From positions 1 to 8,315 of the forward strand of contig QMQA01000036.1 of the NCBI GenBank assembly GCA_003648845.1: a DNA stretch of 8,315 nucleotides, given 5' to 3'. A model generated the notes under the pieces. The model did no database searches. It was given only the letters and a program-made list of their open reading frames with translations, and was not told the origin of the DNA. Source of the stretch: Candidatus Aerophobota bacterium. GTDB taxonomy: Bacteria; Aerophobota; Aerophobia; Aerophobales; B3-G15. How positions within the stretch are numbered: position 1 is the first letter of the stretch; every line of letters starts with the position of its first letter. The position numbers were made by a program, and so were the translations under genes. Positions 5,851 to 8,315 of the stretch are shown here, one piece after another.

Positions 5851-7131
5851 TTAAGCCTCCATACCAAAACAATTGGATAATAGAATCTTAAGTTTTTGCC
5901 GCAGAACAGAACAGGAATAGTACCTTTTACCCAGCTCATAGTTGTGATTAACCATCTGGTTTGCCAGAACAGGGTCCTCGAGAACCTTTCTGGTAAACTC
6001 AACTGCTCTGGAATCAACACAATCATCCAATTCGATAACCTTAAATCCCTTAGGTTTGATATCTATGGTATATACCGAATAATTGTTAACTACAACTGGT
6101 TTACGAAAATATATAGCCTCTAAAAAGGCATTGCCAAAACCCTCGAAATTAGAAGGATAGGTCACAAGATCTGCATGATGGTAAATATCTGCAGGAGTAT
6201 ATATCTTCCTCCCATCAGAGGTCTTTCCCCGATAAGGCTTAATAATATCGGAAATAAATAATGTATCCACCCCCATAAGCGAGGAATACTCACGCACCCT
6301 TTTCTCATACTCATAGCCCTCATCCCCCGAGGCGTGAGAGATAACCAGTTTTGCCTTCATTCCCAATCGCTTTACCAGCTCTATGGAAAGTTCAATACCT
6401 TTACGCTTAACCACCCTTGTCGGCTGTAGAATCAGAACTTCATCATCTTCAAGACCAAGAGAGTTCCGTACATCAGAGGAATATTCATCGATAGAGGGAG
6501 GATTATCAAAATCCATAACATTTGGAATTATGGTTGCCGAGATACCTGTTCTAAGGCTTAACTGGTTATCCTGTGAGGAGTTTAGTACTACATGCTGAAT
6601 AGATGGTAGATGAGGCGGAAAAGCCATATTCAGATAATCCCATACTGCATTTGTCAGGAATCGTTTACGTTCCCAGAAAAAATCATGGTGATGAGCAATT
6701 GTAGGAATTTCTGTCTCAGCAATCACCTCGGTAATGGCAAGTCCAAGAGGGATATTCAAAGGAATAGTAAGGGCGTTTTCTACCACAAGAATATCAATCC
6801 TAAAACCTTTAATGAACTGGTAGATATGTTTTTTAAGTTTATCCCTCATCTGATGGATCTTTCTGGTGATAGATGGTTTTCTTGCTGAACAGCCAAAACA
6901 TTCACAATAGATCTCCTGAATCACAGGATGTTTAAAGTGCGCCTCTTTTACCAGGAGGGAGTTTTGATCTATCTTTTGCAGCTCACCGGCCATATAAAAG
7001 CATTGATGACCTTCATCTTCAAAAACTTTCGCCCATTTTGCCGCCTCCAGAGAAACTCCATCACATCCAGCAAGCCTGGTGGAGATAAATCCGATATTCT
7101 TTTGTTTTTTTTCTCCTGGATTACATCTCAT
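5851..7131 (-). CDS. GT4 glycosyltransferase, possibly mannosylglucosylglycerate synthase-like
   Basis: A 426-residue GT-B retaining glycosyltransferase. The N-terminal domain begins IGFISTRLAGCDGVSLEA (13-30), a Gly-rich GT4 opening, and has IAHHHDFFWER (145-155). The donor domain has IIPNVMDF (201-208), QPTRVVKRKG (236-245) with R239/K244 suited to the donor phosphates, and the intact E-x7-E (E330 and E338 in NFEGFGNAFLEA). A CxCxxC cluster (76-81) is unusual and could be structural. The DGVSLEA opening together with AHHHDFFWER resembles, from memory, GT4 enzymes making mannosylglucosylglycerate, a compatible solute; treat this as a hypothesis. It converges with the GH130 gene. The ATG has no clear ribosome site, but no better start exists, since conserved sequence begins by residue 13. 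The upstream AT-rich gap shows no convincing promoter on this strand. Confidence 0.9.
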   Translation of the reverse strand: MRCNPGEKKQKNIGFISTRLAGCDGVSLEAAKWAKVFEDEGHQCFYMAGELQKIDQNSLLVKEAHFKHPVIQEIYCECFGCSARKPSITRKIHQMRDKLKKHIYQFIKGFRIDILVVENALTIPLNIPLGLAITEVIAETEIPTIAHHHDFFWERKRFLTNAVWDYLNMAFPPHLPSIQHVVLNSSQDNQLSLRTGISATIIPNVMDFDNPPSIDEYSSDVRNSLGLEDDEVLILQPTRVVKRKGIELSIELVKRLGMKAKLVISHASGDEGYEYEKRVREYSSLMGVDTLFISDIIKPYRGKTSDGRKIYTPADIYHHADLVTYPSNFEGFGNAFLEAIYFRKPVVVNNYSVYTIDIKPKGFKVIELDDCVDSRAVEFTRKVLEDPVLANQMVNHNYELGKRYYSCSVLRQKLKILLSNCFGMEA

Positions 7132-7265
7132 TTTTACAGTTTTTACAAGAGTATTCTAAAAAGAGTTATATTTATATATTATCGACCTTACAGATATATA
7201 CTTTATACTTTTTTTCGTATTTGCCAACCCTATATGAAAAAGTAGTTTTCACAAGCTCTGCACAA

Positions 7266-7294
7266 TTGACATATAAACCCCATAATGGTACAAT
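7266..7294 (+). promoter_or_regulatory. Strong sigma-70-type promoter for the slyD-archaemetzincin pair
   Basis: TTGACA (7266-7271), a 17-bp spacer, then TACAAT (7289-7294), a 5/6 match to the -10 consensus. The predicted transcript starts near 7301, leaving a leader of about 75 bases that ends in a strong ribosome site AAAGGAGA (7365-7372) before ATG 7376. No stable structure stands out in that leader. The rest of the 244-bp gap back to 7132 is AT-rich and shows nothing else I can support. Confidence 0.75.
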
Positions 7295-7375
7295 TCAACA
7301 GGCGGGTGAAAAAATATACTTCTTAATTTCTTCAAGATAATTTGAAAAAATAAACAAATCAAAGAAAGGAGAGAA

Positions 7376-7798
7376 ATGCCAGTAAAAAAAGGAGACATGG
7401 TGAGGTTGCACTTTAGTGGAAGGCTAAAAAACGGTAAGGTTTTTGCATCTACCGAAGGCAAAGAACCCTTAGAATTTGAAGCTGGGGTTGGTGAGATTCT
7501 GCCCGGAATTGATGAGGAGGTTATAGGAATGGAGAAAAACGAGGAAAAGGAAATTACACTTCCTCCAGAGAAAGCATTTGGAAAAAGAAAAAAAGAGCTT
7601 ATAAGAAATGTTGAGAAAGATCGATTTAAGGGAAAAATGGTAAAAGTAGGAGAATGGATAACTGTCCAGCTTCCCTCAGGATACACAATACCGGCTCATG
7701 TTACAAAAGTAGGAGAGGATAAGATAACCTTAGACTTAAATCATCCTCTGGCTGGTAAAGAAATCATATTTAAGATTAGGGTTGTGGATTTCGGGTAA
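7376..7798 (+). CDS. slyD: SlyD-like FKBP-type peptidyl-prolyl cis-trans isomerase
   Basis: A 140-residue cytoplasmic folding helper that isomerises Xaa-Pro bonds and, in the SlyD group, also acts as a chaperone. The FKBP core opens VKKGDMVRLHFSGRLKNGKVF (3-23) and contains the active-site signature ILPGIDEEVIGM (41-52). The middle third (about 65-120) is the insert-in-flap domain that marks SlyD-type proteins, and DLNHPLAGKEIIFKI (119-133) is the return into the FKBP core with the hallmark NHPLAGK. The histidine/cysteine-rich metal-binding tail of E. coli SlyD is absent; the protein ends just after VVDFG. A strong ribosome site and a near-consensus promoter suggest good expression. The archaemetzincin gene starts 2 bp after the stop, so the two are probably cotranscribed. 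Confidence 0.94.
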   Translation: MPVKKGDMVRLHFSGRLKNGKVFASTEGKEPLEFEAGVGEILPGIDEEVIGMEKNEEKEITLPPEKAFGKRKKELIRNVEKDRFKGKMVKVGEWITVQLPSGYTIPAHVTKVGEDKITLDLNHPLAGKEIIFKIRVVDFG

Positions 7799-7800
7799 AA

Positions 7801-8315
7801 TTGAGAACAATCTATCTGGTTCCAGTAGGTAAAGTGGAACAGGAGCTTTTGGTCTATCTTTCTACCCGGATAGAAAAGATCTTACCCCGCTTAGTTGAGA
7901 TAGGAAAAACCCTTCCTGACCCTGATTATGCCTATAACAAAAACAGAGGCCAATACCAGTCTGATCTTATTTTAGTAAAATTGCAAAAGCTGGGCCTGGA
8001 AGAAGCAGAAAAGATTCTGGGAGTGGCTAATCTGGACCTTTACATTCCTGGATTGAATTTTGTTTTTGGACAGGCTATAATAGGGGGTAGGGTTGCTTTA
8101 ATTGGTCTGTCTCGACTAAAACAGGGATTTTATGGATTACCTGAGAACAAGGAACTTTACTACACCAGGGCTTTAAAGGAAGCTTTACACGAGCTGGGGC
8201 ATACATTTGGATTAAGTCACTGCGGAAAGAGAGAATGCATAATGCATTTTTCCAACAGTTTAGCTGATACCGATTATAAGGAAAGCGGGTTTTGCAAGAA
8301 ATGCTGGAAGAAGAT
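7801..8315 (+). CDS. amzA: Archaemetzincin family zinc metalloprotease (TTG start; last few codons beyond the window)
   Basis: A metzincin-clan peptidase, 171 codons visible. The start is TTG 7801: translation opens RTIYLVPVGKVEQELL, matching the usual archaemetzincin beginning, and there is no ATG nearby. The ribosome site is poor, so coupling to slyD (2 bp upstream) may help. The catalytic zinc motif HELGHTFGLSH (130-140) is complete, with Glu131 as the general base. It is followed by C141, C146, M148 (the metzincin Met-turn) and C165/C168, the four-cysteine set that binds a second structural zinc in this family. Family members are about 180 residues, so very little is missing. No signal peptide or membrane segment is seen, so it is probably cytosolic. 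The biological substrate of the family is unknown. Confidence 0.93.
   Translation, partial: MRTIYLVPVGKVEQELLVYLSTRIEKILPRLVEIGKTLPDPDYAYNKNRGQYQSDLILVKLQKLGLEEAEKILGVANLDLYIPGLNFVFGQAIIGGRVALIGLSRLKQGFYGLPENKELYYTRALKEALHELGHTFGLSHCGKRECIMHFSNSLADTDYKESGFCKKCWKK

Noticed and set aside
5742..6026. Minus-strand open frame of 94 codons across the convergent junction
   Set aside because: It overlaps the glycosyltransferase C-terminus in another frame and the GH130 3' end antisense; no independent support.
6928..7245. Plus-strand open frame of 105 codons over the start of the minus-strand glycosyltransferase
   Set aside because: Most of it is antisense to conserved GT4 N-terminal sequence and the rest is AT-rich intergenic DNA; no start signals are seen.
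7132..7260. Promoter for the minus-strand glycosyltransferase (TTGGCA near 7227 with TATAAA near 7207)
   Set aside because: The spacer is only 14 bp, too short for a normal sigma-70 promoter; other combinations in this AT-rich stretch are no better.
7249..7686. Minus-strand open frame of 145 codons opposite slyD
   Set aside because: It mirrors the slyD reading frame and promoter; the Ser/Phe/Pro-rich translation is typical of antisense to Lys/Glu-rich coding sequence.
1..8315. CRISPR array, tRNA, rRNA or transposase gene
   Set aside because: No regularly spaced repeats, cloverleaf-like segments or transposase/integrase motifs were seen on either strand.

Overview
The window looks like bacterial chromosome of moderate to low GC. 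Gene density is high, promoters are of the sigma-70 type (TTGACA with a 17-bp spacer occurs twice), and start codons include ATG, GTG and TTG. The tungstate/molybdate transporter resembles the Wtp type first known from archaea, and an archaemetzincin is present. The transport binding protein has a cleavable Sec signal without a lipobox, which suggests a periplasm (Gram-negative-type envelope). An anaerobe using Mo or W enzymes would fit, but I cannot name the lineage.

Positions 1-3342, minus strand: a molybdenum/tungsten module. From a sigma-70-like promoter at 3342-3314 it reads mobB (MGD cofactor attachment), a small unrecognised protein gene, a structured leader, then wtpA, wtpB and wtpC (oxyanion ABC importer; wtpC runs off the left edge). 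The leader (2559-2393) is the highlight. It has the pieces of a molybdenum/tungsten cofactor (Moco/Tuco) riboswitch: a 10-bp stem with a GNRA-receptor-like internal loop, a 10-bp hairpin capped by GAAA, a closing stem, and a strong intrinsic terminator. An 11-nt segment is perfectly complementary to the terminator loop, so an antiterminator can form. The switch lies inside the operon, so mobB would be expressed regardless while the importer is cut off when cofactor is plentiful.

Positions 3255-3483: a divergent intergenic region with a perfect 54-bp spacer-less palindrome that abuts a TTGACA box.

Positions 3484-7131: a carbohydrate block. A GT4-type glycosyltransferase and a GH130 enzyme overlap by one base on the plus strand. 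They converge on a second GT4 glycosyltransferase on the minus strand, which may resemble mannosylglucosylglycerate synthases. Together they suggest synthesis and turnover of a mannose-containing glycoside or polysaccharide.

Positions 7266-8315, plus strand: a near-consensus promoter drives a SlyD-like FKBP prolyl isomerase, followed after 2 bp by an archaemetzincin zinc protease that starts at TTG and is cut by the right edge only near its C-terminus.
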